From: SZUA-309 sp965230005
Lineage (GTDB): Bacteria; Pseudomonadota; Gammaproteobacteria; Pseudomonadales; Azotimanducaceae
DNA length: 64,000 nt
Assembly (NCBI GenBank): GCA_965230005.1
Contig: OZ245934.1
Coordinates: 4,030,001-4,094,000, forward strand
Direction: 5' to 3'
The position numbers and the translations under genes were made by a program. This document shows positions 43,511 to 51,706 of this stretch, piece by piece; the stretch's first letter is position 1; each line of letters opens with the position of its first letter. Under the pieces are notes generated by a model that was not told the origin of the DNA, made no database searches, and was given only the letters and a program-made list of their open reading frames with translations.

Positions 43511-44674
43511 TCAATCCAGCGTCCGGCCGATGAGCTCCTTCATGATCTCGTTGGTCCCGCCGTAGATCTTCTGCACGCGCGCGTCCGCATACATGCGGGA
43601 GATCTCGTATTCGTCCATGTAGCCGGCGCCGCCGTGAAGCTGCAGGCACTCGTCGATGATCTGGCACTGCTTGTCCGTGCACCAGTACTTGGCCATGGAC
43701 GCCGTGGCGGCGTCGAGTTCCTTGTTCAGCAGTCTGGTCAGGCACTGATCCACGAAAGTGCGGCCGATGAGGGCTTCGGTTTTGCACTCCGCGAGCTTGA
43801 AGCGCGTGTTCTGAAAGTCGAGAACCCGCTGGCCGAAAGCCTGGCGCTCGCGGACGAAGTCCGTGGTGATCTCGATGGCGCGCTCGGTCTGCACGACGGC
43901 CGCCTGAGCGATGCTGAGCCGCTCCTGCGGCAGCTGCTGCATGAGCTGTATGAAGCCGCGACCTTCCTCCTCGCCGAGGCAATTTGCCACGGGCACCCGG
44001 CAGTCGGAAAAAAACAGCTCCGAGGTGTCTGCCGCCTTCTGGCCGAGCTTTTTCAGATTGCGGCCCCGTTCGAAGCCGGGTGTATCCGCCTCCACGACGA
44101 TGAGGCTGATGCCCTTGGCGCCCTGATTCGGATCGGTTTTTGCCACGAGGACGACGAGATCGGCGTTCTGCCCGTTGGAGATGTAGGTTTTCGCACCGTT
44201 GATGACGTAGTCGTCGCCGTCCCGGAGCGCCGTCGTCCGCACGCTCTGCAGGTCGGAACCGGTGTTCGGTTCGGTCATGGCGATGGCGCCGATGAGTTCG
44301 CCCCGGGCCATGCCGGGGAGCCAGCGCTGTTTCTGCGCCTCGTCGCCGTACTGGTTGATGTAGGGGGCGACGATGCTCGAGTGCACCTGGTGGCCGAAGC
44401 CCGTAAGGCCGCGTTTCAGGAACTCTTCCATGACGACGGTCTCATGGCGGTAATCGCCGCCACCGCCGCCGTATTCCGTCGGCATCTCCGCACAGAGCAG
44501 GCCAGCCTCGCCGGCTTTCAACCACGCTTCCCGGTCGACCTTGCCTTCTTTGAGCCAGCGTTCGTTTTCCGGTACGAACTCCTGATCGAAGAAGCGGCCG
44601 GCCGCCTCCCGGAGGATCTTCAGTTCTTCGTCGAGCCAGGGGGATTCATAGTTTTCGTAGAGCGAGTGAGGCAT
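43511..44674 (-). CDS. Acyl-CoA dehydrogenase
   Basis: A 387-residue flavoprotein starting MPHSLYENYESPW. Signature segments are IGAIAMTEPNTGSDLQSVRTTA, VINGAKTYISNGQNADLVVLVAKTD and the C-terminal CLQLHGGAGYMDEYEISRMYADARVQKIYGGTNEIMKELIGRTLD, which contains the glutamate base region of the long-chain/isovaleryl type. It makes a 2-enoyl-CoA. It follows the SMP-30 gene in the same direction with an 18-bp gap. Confidence 0.95.
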   Translation of the reverse strand: MPHSLYENYESPWLDEELKILREAAGRFFDQEFVPENERWLKEGKVDREAWLKAGEAGLLCAEMPTEYGGGGGDYRHETVVMEEFLKRGLTGFGHQVHSSIVAPYINQYGDEAQKQRWLPGMARGELIGAIAMTEPNTGSDLQSVRTTALRDGDDYVINGAKTYISNGQNADLVVLVAKTDPNQGAKGISLIVVEADTPGFERGRNLKKLGQKAADTSELFFSDCRVPVANCLGEEEGRGFIQLMQQLPQERLSIAQAAVVQTERAIEITTDFVRERQAFGQRVLDFQNTRFKLAECKTEALIGRTFVDQCLTRLLNKELDAATASMAKYWCTDKQCQIIDECLQLHGGAGYMDEYEISRMYADARVQKIYGGTNEIMKELIGRTLD

Positions 44675-44691
44675 ACCGCGTTTCCGTTCTC

Positions 44692-45543
44692 TCAGGGCCA
44701 ACCCGCGCGTGGATGGGGCGCGGAAAAACACTCGATTGTACCCGTGCGCCGCGCGCGACACTTCTCCGGGTCCGAGGTATCCGCGGTCAGCACATAAAGT
44801 GTTCTGCCGTCGTTGCCCCCGAGCATGCAGGCGAAGGCCCCCTGATCGACCTCCACCCGGTGCGTGATCTCACCGCCCTCGAGCTGACGGATGCACTCGC
44901 AGGTGGTGGGTGAAGCGGACCAGATCCCGCCGGCTTCGTCGAGGCAGATGCCGTCGGGTACGGCCCCTCGCGGCAGCTCGGACCAGACGCGACGCCGGGA
45001 CAGATCGCCGCTGGCTTCGATATCGAAGGCGGTGAGGCGCGCGCCGATGGTTTCCGCAACGATCAGCGTGTCCCCGTCCGGCGTGATGACCGTGCCGTTC
45101 GGGAACATGAGGTCGTCGGCGACGATCCGGGCGCTGCCGTCGGCCTCCACACAGATGAGCTCCGCCGGCGTTGGCTTCACGCCGCTGCCGAGGTTGAAGC
45201 CGAAGTTGCCGACGTAGGCGCGTCCGCCGGCATCCACCACCATGTCGTTGCAGTGGAAGCTCGCCAGCTGTGAAAGATCGGCATGCAGATGCAGGCGCTT
45301 ACCGTCGAAACGCCGGACGCTCCGATCGAGCATGGAAACCACGAGGAGCTGCCCATCAGGGAGCCAGCCGAGGCCGGACGGCTGCTCCGGCACACTGACC
45401 ACATGCGTTCGCACTCCATCAGGCGTGAGCTTGAGCACCTCATGAGCGTGCATGTCGGAAAACCAGAGTGCGCCATCGCGCCAGCGCGGCCCTTCACCGA
45501 AGCACAGACCTTCGGCGAGCCGCTGCTCGCTCTTTTCAGTCAC
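44692..45543 (-). CDS. SMP-30/gluconolactonase-family protein
   Basis: A 283-residue six-bladed beta-propeller from GTG 45543, preceded by GGGGGG 6 bases upstream; an upstream in-frame ATG is less likely. Motifs: GLCFGEGPRWRDGALWFSDM with the metal-binding Glu, CNDMVVDAGGRAYVGNFGFNLG, NGTVITPDGDTLIVAET and a late PDGICLDEAGGIW. These are lactonases or related hydrolases with a divalent metal. It sits directly upstream of the acyl-CoA dehydrogenase; substrate unknown. Confidence 0.92.
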   Translation of the reverse strand: MTEKSEQRLAEGLCFGEGPRWRDGALWFSDMHAHEVLKLTPDGVRTHVVSVPEQPSGLGWLPDGQLLVVSMLDRSVRRFDGKRLHLHADLSQLASFHCNDMVVDAGGRAYVGNFGFNLGSGVKPTPAELICVEADGSARIVADDLMFPNGTVITPDGDTLIVAETIGARLTAFDIEASGDLSRRRVWSELPRGAVPDGICLDEAGGIWSASPTTCECIRQLEGGEITHRVEVDQGAFACMLGGNDGRTLYVLTADTSDPEKCRARRTGTIECFSAPHPRAGWP

Positions 45544-45693
45544 TGATATCCCCCCCAGCGATTGACCCGGAAGCTTAGCATGGGCCTCGAGAGCTGCGGA
45601 AAAACCGGCGCGTCTGACCGTTTTTACGGTCATTTTGCGGTCTGTGTGTTGCTGGTCAGGGGCATGGACCCGCGTTAAGATGCCCGGCTCTGT

Positions 45694-45708
45694 ACCAAGC
45701 TGGTTGGT
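45694..45708. promoter_or_regulatory. Candidate operator upstream of the thiolase
   Basis: ACCAA-N5-TTGGT is a perfect 5-bp inverted repeat about 125 bp before the thiolase ATG. It does not match the FadR or PsrA consensus as I recall them. A TetR-type regulator is possible. Confidence 0.25.
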
Positions 45709-45832
45709 GAACTGCCCGCGCTGGCTACAGCCATTCGCTTCTGAACGGGTCGCGTTCTAAATCAGGGCCCGGCGGAAGGGAACGGCGCTCGCGGGGACGC
45801 TAGCCGACTCTTCAAACCATTGGGGGAATCCT

Positions 45833-47017
45833 ATGAAAGACGTGGTAATCGTCGATAGCGTCCGTACCGGCCTCGCGAAGGCGTTCCGGGGCAGCTTCAA
45901 TCTGACCCGGTCCGACGACATGCTCGCTCACTGCATCGACTCGCTCCTCGAGCGTAATCCGAACGTGAGCCCGGACGAAGTTGAAGACGTTGTCGTCGGT
46001 GCTGCCAGCCATGCTGGTGAGCAGGACGGCAACCTGGCCCGCCTCGCCGTCGTACTCTCGAAGCTGCCGATCACGACCGCTGGCATGACCATCAACCGAT
46101 TCTGCTCGTCCGGTCTGCAGTCCATTGCCCTCGCCGCGAACCAGATCGCCTCCGGCCAGAGCCAGGTCGCCATCGCTGGTGGTGCCGACTCGATCTCCAT
46201 GCGCACTCGCCAGGAGCCCGGCAAGGCGGAGCTGAACAAGCGCCTCCTGGAAGAGAAGCCCGACATCTTCATGGCCATGGGTAACACGGCCGAGGTGGTC
46301 GCACGGCGCTATCAGGTCACCCGGGAAATGCAGGACGAGTACGCGCTGCAAAGCCAGCAGCGTTACGCCGCGGCTGTCGACGCCGGCAAAATTGCGGAAG
46401 AAATTGCCCCCATGAAGGCCACCATGCTGAAGGTGGACAAGGAAACGGGTGAAGAAAGCCGCGTGGAAGTCACCGTCGACAAGGACGAGTGCAACCGTCC
46501 TCAGACGACCCTCGAAGGCCTCGCCGGTCTGCCGCCGGCTTTTGAAGAAGACGGCACGGTTACGGCCGGAAACGCGTCGCAGCTGTCCGACGGTGCGTCC
46601 ATGACCATGCTCATGAGCGCCGATCGCGCCGCTCAGCTCGGCATCGAGCCCCTCGGCATCTTCCGCGGCTTCACCGTGGCGGGCTGCGAGCCTGACGAAA
46701 TGGGTATTGGCCCGGTATTCGCGATCCCGCGGCTCCTCGAGAACGCCGGCCTTCGCCAGGACGACATCGACCTGTGGGAACTCAACGAAGCCTTTGCCTC
46801 GCAGTGTCTCTACTGCCGCGACAAGCTCGGTCTCGACAACGAGATCTACAACGTGCTCGGTGGCTCGATCAGCATCGGTCATCCCTTCGGCATGACCGGT
46901 TCCCGGCAGACGGGCCTCGTGCTCCGTGAGCTGCAGCGGCGCAATAAGAAGTACGGTGTGGTGACCATGTGCATCGGTGGCGGCCAGGGTGCTGCCGGCC
47001 TCTTCGAGGCAGCCTGA
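45833..47017 (+). CDS. Acetyl-CoA C-acyltransferase (thiolase, FadA/FadI type)
   Basis: A 394-residue thiolase. The acyl-accepting cysteine is in NRFCSSGLQSIA, GGADSIS follows, the histidine is in SISIGHPFGMTGSR, and the second cysteine is in CIGGGQGAAG. It performs the last step of beta-oxidation, releasing acetyl-CoA. It has its own upstream region of nearly 200 bp and a hairpin after its stop, so it is probably monocistronic. No fadB/fadJ partner is adjacent. Confidence 0.95.
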   Translation: MKDVVIVDSVRTGLAKAFRGSFNLTRSDDMLAHCIDSLLERNPNVSPDEVEDVVVGAASHAGEQDGNLARLAVVLSKLPITTAGMTINRFCSSGLQSIALAANQIASGQSQVAIAGGADSISMRTRQEPGKAELNKRLLEEKPDIFMAMGNTAEVVARRYQVTREMQDEYALQSQQRYAAAVDAGKIAEEIAPMKATMLKVDKETGEESRVEVTVDKDECNRPQTTLEGLAGLPPAFEEDGTVTAGNASQLSDGASMTMLMSADRAAQLGIEPLGIFRGFTVAGCEPDEMGIGPVFAIPRLLENAGLRQDDIDLWELNEAFASQCLYCRDKLGLDNEIYNVLGGSISIGHPFGMTGSRQTGLVLRELQRRNKKYGVVTMCIGGGQGAAGLFEAA

Positions 47018-47091
47018 CGCACGGGCCCACTGGCCTGAAAAGCCCCGTTTTCCGCTGGTTACAAATTGAAACTGGCGGGAAATGGCGGTGA

Positions 47092-47123
47092 AACAGCCGC
47101 CGGTCAGAATACCGGCGGCTGTT
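47092..47123 (+). terminator. Hairpin after the thiolase gene
   Basis: A 13-bp perfect inverted repeat (AACAGCCGCCGGT/ACCGGCGGCTGTT) with a 6-base loop lies 75 bp after the thiolase stop. It has no T-run. It also overlaps an in-frame ATG at 47082, supporting 47151 as the next start. Confidence 0.6.
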
Positions 47124-47150
47124 CGCCAGGCCAGGCGTACCCGGGGAAAC

Positions 47151-47726
47151 ATGTTATTTATCGGTCAGTTACGTCAGGAAAACATCGCTAGCCAGCTCGC
47201 TCCCGCGGCTCGGCCCCTGTCGCTCTGGTCCATTCCCTTCCTCTCCATGCTGTTCAGCTTCGCTGGCGCAGCGACCGCAGCGCCTCAGGAAGAGGTTGCT
47301 GGCGCCGATGCCGTGCAGAAAGTGGCAGCCGAGCAGCTCGTTAACTCTCCGATGATGCCGCCAGCGCCCGATTTCTCGCGGCGCTCTGACTACGAACTCA
47401 CGCGTCTCGGCGCCCGCTGGGACAGCCTCTCCGGACCCGAACGGGAAGCCCTCCTGCGTGAAGTGAAGCTGCGCATGGCCCAGCGCAAGGACGCCGACGG
47501 CGTGCTCATGATTCGCACCCAGCGCCGCTACGGCCGCGTCGTCAGCGGCGGCCGCTATCTGAAGATCGAGACGAAGGTGGTGGTGCGGCCGGTTGATGGC
47601 CAGGGGCGAGGGCGAGGCGGCTATGGCATGGGCTACGAGCAGCGTAACTCACAAGCCCTCCCGACCCCGGTGGATGGACCGGAAGAAGCGGCCCCGCCGC
47701 CGGTCGTCCGGGTTTCCGACCCCTAA
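47151..47726 (+). CDS. Putative secreted protein of unknown function
   Basis: A 191-residue protein; ATG 47151 has GGGGA 5 bases upstream. The hydrophobic stretch LSLWSIPFLSMLFSFAGAATAA is a late-lying signal-like sequence. The mature part has DYELTRLGARWDSLSGPEREALLREVKLRMAQRK, recalling DUF3106-type W-x-LSGPEREALL helices, then a basic beta segment (RRYGRVVSGGRYLKIETKVVVRPVD) and a Gly/Arg-rich stretch ending in a proline-rich tail. Probably periplasmic. It is 17 bp upstream of the response regulator gene and may be co-transcribed. Confidence 0.75.
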   Translation: MLFIGQLRQENIASQLAPAARPLSLWSIPFLSMLFSFAGAATAAPQEEVAGADAVQKVAAEQLVNSPMMPPAPDFSRRSDYELTRLGARWDSLSGPEREALLREVKLRMAQRKDADGVLMIRTQRRYGRVVSGGRYLKIETKVVVRPVDGQGRGRGGYGMGYEQRNSQALPTPVDGPEEAAPPPVVRVSDP

Positions 47727-47743
47727 GCCTCGGCGATTCCGCC

Positions 47744-48457
47744 TTGGAACCGGAAGCGGCTCACCTGCTGGTCGTCGACGATGACCCTGAGATTCGGGAA
47801 CTGACCGAAGCCTATCTCACTCAGCAGGGTTTCAGCGTTCATTGTGTCGACAGCGGTGAAGCCATGGATGCTTATCTGGCCGAAAACAGCGTCGATCTCA
47901 TTGTTCTCGATCTCATGCTGCCCGGCGAGCACGGCCTGGCAATCGCCCGGCGGCTGAAAAACGAGAGCCGGATTCCCATCGTCATCGTGTCGGCTCAGGG
48001 AGACGACATCGATCGTATCGTCGGTCTCGAAGTGGGCGCCGATGACTACCTGCCGAAACCCTTCAATCCCCGGGAGCTGCTCGCCAGAATTCGCGCTGTG
48101 CTGCGCCGTGCCGGGAGCGGAGAGGCAGCCGGGGAAGCACCGGAAAGCCGGGTGGTCTTCGGCGAGTTCGAACTGGACGTCAGCTCCCATCGCCTGACGA
48201 AAAACGGTGAACCCGTTGCCCTTACCTCCGGCGAGTTCGACCTCCTGTCGATTCTCGTGGCCAATCCAAACAAGGTGCTCGACCGGGATCGTATCCTCGA
48301 CCTGCTGACCGGTGCCGAGCGTTCCCCCTTTGATCGAAGTATCGATGTCCGGGTGACGCGACTGCGCGGGAAAATCGAAGCCGATCCCTCTGCGCCGGTG
48401 TTCATCAAGACCGTCTGGGGCAAGGGCTACATGTTCTGCCCGGATGGCGATGGCTGA
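47744..48457 (+). CDS. OmpR-family response regulator
   Basis: A 237-residue regulator from a TTG start. The receiver has DDDPE, the phospho-acceptor in LIVLDLMLPG and the lysine in LPKPFNPRELL. The C-terminal winged helix matches OmpR closely: FDLLSILVANPNKVLDRDRILDLL, then SPFDRSIDVRVTRLRGKIE and FIKTVWGKGYMFCP. It likely binds direct repeats at porin-type promoters. The kinase gene overlaps its end by 14 bp. Confidence 0.95.
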   Translation: MEPEAAHLLVVDDDPEIRELTEAYLTQQGFSVHCVDSGEAMDAYLAENSVDLIVLDLMLPGEHGLAIARRLKNESRIPIVIVSAQGDDIDRIVGLEVGADDYLPKPFNPRELLARIRAVLRRAGSGEAAGEAPESRVVFGEFELDVSSHRLTKNGEPVALTSGEFDLLSILVANPNKVLDRDRILDLLTGAERSPFDRSIDVRVTRLRGKIEADPSAPVFIKTVWGKGYMFCPDGDG

Positions 48458-49736
48458 GGGACCCGGCGGCTTCGGCCAGGGATCGCTCCTTGCGCGGACG
48501 AACCTGACCCTGGCGGTCAGCTCCTTCCTGATTGCGCTGACTTCCATTGCTGCGTTGAACGCGTTTCTCATCGAGCCGATCGCCCGGCAGTCGGCGAACG
48601 ACGAAGCAGCGCTGCTCGTGCTCTCGGCACAAACCTGGGTGGAGCTGCCACCGGCCGCGCGCCCTTACTTCGAACTGGAGCTGGCAGAGAACCACGACCT
48701 GATCATCAGCTCCGACCGCCGGGAGCTTGCGAAAGCAAGTCTGGAGCAGCCCTACCTCGGGCTGGTGCAGGAACAGCTCGGCGAGCGTCTCGGCGAGCCT
48801 GTGACGCTGCTCGAAGGGGATGAGCTCATCTGGCTCGATATCGGCATGGGTGGCTATCAGCTGCAGATCGGCTTTTCGCCTTCCCGGCGCGACATTCAAC
48901 CGCTCTACGTGGGCATCATCATTTTCGGCCTGGGTGCGGCCATCGTCTTCCTGACGTCGCTCACCATCGTGCAGCGCATTACCCGGCCTCTGGTGCAGGC
49001 GGCCGACCGGGCGGAGTCTTTTAGAGGCGGCGAGGACTTCGAGCCGCTGCCGGAGGAGGGACCCCGTGAGCTCGTCTCCCTGGCGCGGAACTTCAACACC
49101 ATGGCCCGGGAAATCGCCACCCTGCTGTCCAATCGGACCACGCTCCTGGCTGGAATCTCACACGATCTGAGAACGCCTCTGACCCGCATGCGGCTGGCGC
49201 TCGAGCTGCTCCCGGACGATGTGGACCCGAAGCTCATCAGCCGCTTCGAACGCAATCTCGAAAACATGGATGCGCTCATCGGCGACGCCCTGCGTTTCGC
49301 CCGAGGTGCCAGCGAAGGGCGCCAGTCCGTTGCGGTCGCGAGCTTCGTGGCGGACGTGGTGGAGAGCTACCACGCGGCCATACCCTTCGAGGTGGTGGGC
49401 AGCGAAGACCTCGAACTGCCGCTGGCGCCTGGTGCGCTGAAACGGGTGCTGAGCAATCTGATCGGCAATGCCCAGCAGCACGGCGAAGCGGTCCGCGTGC
49501 GTCTGGAGGGGGCGGAGATTCACGTCATCGACGAAGGAGCCGGTATTCCCGAGGAGTTCCGGGAGCAGGTCTTCCAGCCTTTCTTCCGCCTCGATAGTGC
49601 CCGGACCAGCACGACGGGCGGCAGCGGCCTTGGTCTCGCCATCGTGCTGCAGCTCTGCCAGGCTCAAGGGTGGCGGGTGCGGATCGAAGAGCCGCCGGGT
49701 GGCGGAACGGACGTGGTCGTCACGCTGGCGTATTGA
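48444..49736 (+). CDS. EnvZ-like sensor histidine kinase
   Basis: A 430-residue membrane kinase. Two N-terminal membrane segments (LTLAVSSFLIALTSIAALNAF; YVGIIIFGLGAAIVFLTSLTIV) flank a periplasmic domain of about 110 residues. HAMP, then the EnvZ-type H-box TLLAGISHDLRTPLTRMRLALELL, then N, G1 and G2 boxes (SNLIGNAQQHG, VIDEGAGIP, GGSGLGLAIV). It phosphorylates the OmpR-like partner in response to an envelope or osmotic signal. It overlaps the regulator gene's end. Confidence 0.95.
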   Translation: MAMAEGPGGFGQGSLLARTNLTLAVSSFLIALTSIAALNAFLIEPIARQSANDEAALLVLSAQTWVELPPAARPYFELELAENHDLIISSDRRELAKASLEQPYLGLVQEQLGERLGEPVTLLEGDELIWLDIGMGGYQLQIGFSPSRRDIQPLYVGIIIFGLGAAIVFLTSLTIVQRITRPLVQAADRAESFRGGEDFEPLPEEGPRELVSLARNFNTMAREIATLLSNRTTLLAGISHDLRTPLTRMRLALELLPDDVDPKLISRFERNLENMDALIGDALRFARGASEGRQSVAVASFVADVVESYHAAIPFEVVGSEDLELPLAPGALKRVLSNLIGNAQQHGEAVRVRLEGAEIHVIDEGAGIPEEFREQVFQPFFRLDSARTSTTGGSGLGLAIVLQLCQAQGWRVRIEEPPGGGTDVVVTLAY

Positions 49737-49814
49737 GCCTGCGGCGGCTGGTCCGCGACGCGAACGGTGCAATAAGTCACCAGGATCCGGGGCACTGGAA
49801 ACAAAATGACACAA

Positions 49815-50043
49815 AAAGCTGAGCCGACGTAATCGGCGGGAAACAGCTTTACGCCATAGTGACCATGCCACGAGACGAGAAGCGCTGAATCCGGCAACCA
49901 ACCAGTTTCATCGCCCAACGCCTCGCGGTCTCAATCCCCTTGAGACCTGGCCCGCGAAGGTCCTCGATCTGCTTGAAAGAGGAAGGGCAATAGGTCACCT
50001 CTAAACCGCCGGCTCCCTCTCCAGGCCGGCGGTTTTCTTTTTT
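49815..50043 (+). ncRNA. Structured intergenic stretch ending in terminator; possible sRNA
   Basis: The 312-bp gap between the kinase stop and the convergent MscS gene has no credible ORF. It contains nested stems: AAAGCTG (49815-49821) with CAGCTTT (49844-49850) enclosing GCCGA/TCGGC, then GGTCTCAA/TTGAGACC (49927-49947), and an 11-bp terminator stem. The terminator lies about 270 bp beyond the kinase stop, too far to be simply its own. No clear promoter or known RNA family was recognised. A long 3' UTR is the alternative. Confidence 0.35.
50003..50043 (+). terminator. Rho-independent terminator
   Basis: An 11-bp perfect stem AAACCGCCGGC/GCCGGCGGTTT with an 11-base loop is followed by TCTTTTTT. 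It is on the plus strand, 6 bp ahead of the convergent MscS stop. Confidence 0.95.
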
Positions 50044-50048
50044 CTGCC

Positions 50049-50885
50049 TCAGCCGTTCTGCTGGAACAGATGCACGTCGCGCTGCGGGAAGGGAATCGAG
50101 ATGTCTTCCGCGTCGAAAGTCACCTTCACCTTCTCCATGAGGTCGAAGTAGAGGCCCCAGTAGTCGGACGCGTTTACCCAGACCCGAACCGTGATGTTCA
50201 CGGAGCTGTCAGCCAGTTCGGAGACGACGATCTGCGGTGCAGGGTCCGAGAGGCTGCGCTCGTCCTCTGTCACGAGGCGCTCGATCGTACTCTTGGCCTT
50301 GGCGATGTCGTCGCCGTAGCCAATGCCGAAGACGAAGTCCACGCGGCGCGTCGCTTCCATGGAGAAGTTGGTGATGATGCCGTTGGAGATCGCTCCGTTC
50401 GGCACAATGATCACCTTGTTATCCGGCGTCTTCATGATCGTGTTGAAAATCTGGATCTCGTGCACGGTGCCCATGACGCCCTGAGCTTCGACGAAGTCGC
50501 CCACCTTGTAGGGTCGGAACATGAGGACGAGCACGCCACCGGCGAAATTCGACAGGCTGCCCTGCAGAGCCAGACCGACGGCGAGGCCGGCGGCGCCCAA
50601 AACGGCAATGAACGAGGTGGTCTCGATGCCGACCATGGAAGCGACACTGATCAGCAGCAGCGCTTTCAGGCCGATGGATGCCAGGCTGGTCAGGAAGCGG
50701 GCGAGCGTGGGCTCGGTGTTGCTTCGCTCCATGCCGGCCGCCACCACCCGCACGAAGCGGTTGATGATCCAGAGACCGATGATGAGGACCAGGATCGCCA
50801 GCACGAGCTGGGGACCATAGGTCATACCGAGATCGACGGCCTTGTCCACGTAGCCGGCCATCTGTTCAGTCGAGATTTCTTCCAT
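50049..50885 (-). CDS. Small-conductance mechanosensitive channel (MscS family)
   Basis: A 278-residue protein from ATG 50885 with GGGAGG 8 bases upstream. It has three membrane helices; the pore helix is rich in Gly and Ala (FIAVLGAAGLAVGLALQGSLSNFAGGVLVL), followed by the MscS beta domain (VEAQGVMGTVHEI, VIIVPNGAISNGIITNFS). Length is close to E. coli MscS. It opens under membrane tension to release solutes. Convergent with the kinase gene, divergent from the DUF2959 gene. Confidence 0.96.
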   Translation of the reverse strand: MEEISTEQMAGYVDKAVDLGMTYGPQLVLAILVLIIGLWIINRFVRVVAAGMERSNTEPTLARFLTSLASIGLKALLLISVASMVGIETTSFIAVLGAAGLAVGLALQGSLSNFAGGVLVLMFRPYKVGDFVEAQGVMGTVHEIQIFNTIMKTPDNKVIIVPNGAISNGIITNFSMEATRRVDFVFGIGYGDDIAKAKSTIERLVTEDERSLSDPAPQIVVSELADSSVNITVRVWVNASDYWGLYFDLMEKVKVTFDAEDISIPFPQRDVHLFQQNG

Positions 50886-51055
50886 GATGAAACCCTCCCT
50901 TAGTAGCAGTTTTTTTGTTTTCGGACCGCGCATGATGCCTGCTTGCCCGGCGTCGGACAACGCGGGAAACCCTTTTAACGCCTGGTGTAAGTGCGCCTGT
51001 ACAGCCTGATGGCCATCACCTACCCTTGCGGGTTTCGGCTTGGGGATCAGCAGGC

Positions 51056-51706
51056 ATGCGCGGAATCGCGGGGATGTTGCTCATGCTGGCGCTCGTCGGT
51101 TGTGAGAGTGCTTACTATGGCGCCTGGGAAAAGGTGGGCGTACACAAGCGCGACATCCTCGTGGACCGGGTAGAAGACGCCTCAGAGGCGCAGCAGGAGG
51201 CCAAGGAGGAGTTTCAGAACGCCCTGGAGAAGTTCTCGAGCGTGGTAGACGTGCCCCCTTCGGCGTTGAAGGACACTTATGAAGACCTTGCAGACACCTT
51301 CGACGACGCCGAGTCCAGGGCCGAGGAGGTTCGCGATCGCATCGATTCCGTGGAATCCGTTTCCGAGGCGCTCTTCGAGGAGTGGGGCGACGAGGTGGCG
51401 CAGATCACCAGTTCGAGGTTGCGCTCGGCCAGCGCCGAACAGCTGCGTAAGTCGCAGGGGCAGTATCAGGAACTCATCGGTGCCATGCGCAGCGCGGAAT
51501 CGAAGATGGATCCGGTCCTCGATGCCTTCCGCGACCAGGTCCTGTTCCTCAAGCACAACCTCAATGCGCAAGCCATCGCCTCGCTGGAAGGTGAACTCGG
51601 CATGATTGAAACCAACGTGGCCGCGCTGATCCGGGACATGGAAACCTCCATCGCCCGCAGCCAGGCCTTCATCGAAGACATGCAGCTCTTAGGAGGTGAA
51701 GCATGA
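51056..51706 (+). CDS. DUF2959 lipoprotein
   Basis: A 216-residue protein from ATG 51056, with GGGGA 9 bases upstream. The signal ends LVGCESAYYGAWEKVGVHKRDILVDRVEDA, the DUF2959 family N-terminus with lipobox LVGC. The rest is acidic and coiled-coil (QQEAKEEFQNALEKFSSVV; SRAEEVRDRIDSVE). Periplasmic or outer-membrane anchored; function unknown. The AsmA-like gene starts in its stop codon region (ATGA overlap). Confidence 0.93.
   Translation: MRGIAGMLLMLALVGCESAYYGAWEKVGVHKRDILVDRVEDASEAQQEAKEEFQNALEKFSSVVDVPPSALKDTYEDLADTFDDAESRAEEVRDRIDSVESVSEALFEEWGDEVAQITSSRLRSASAEQLRKSQGQYQELIGAMRSAESKMDPVLDAFRDQVLFLKHNLNAQAIASLEGELGMIETNVAALIRDMETSIARSQAFIEDMQLLGGEA

Noticed and set aside
43505..43516. 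12-bp palindrome GATTGATCAATC
   Set aside because: It spans the stop codon of the acyl-CoA dehydrogenase and is short; no regulatory context supports it.
43634..44797. 387-codon plus-strand open frame
   Set aside because: Antisense of the acyl-CoA dehydrogenase, which matches its family throughout.
49664..49918. 84-codon minus-strand frame overlapping the kinase end
   Set aside because: It overlaps the coding end of the EnvZ-like gene, has no ribosome-binding site and no family features.
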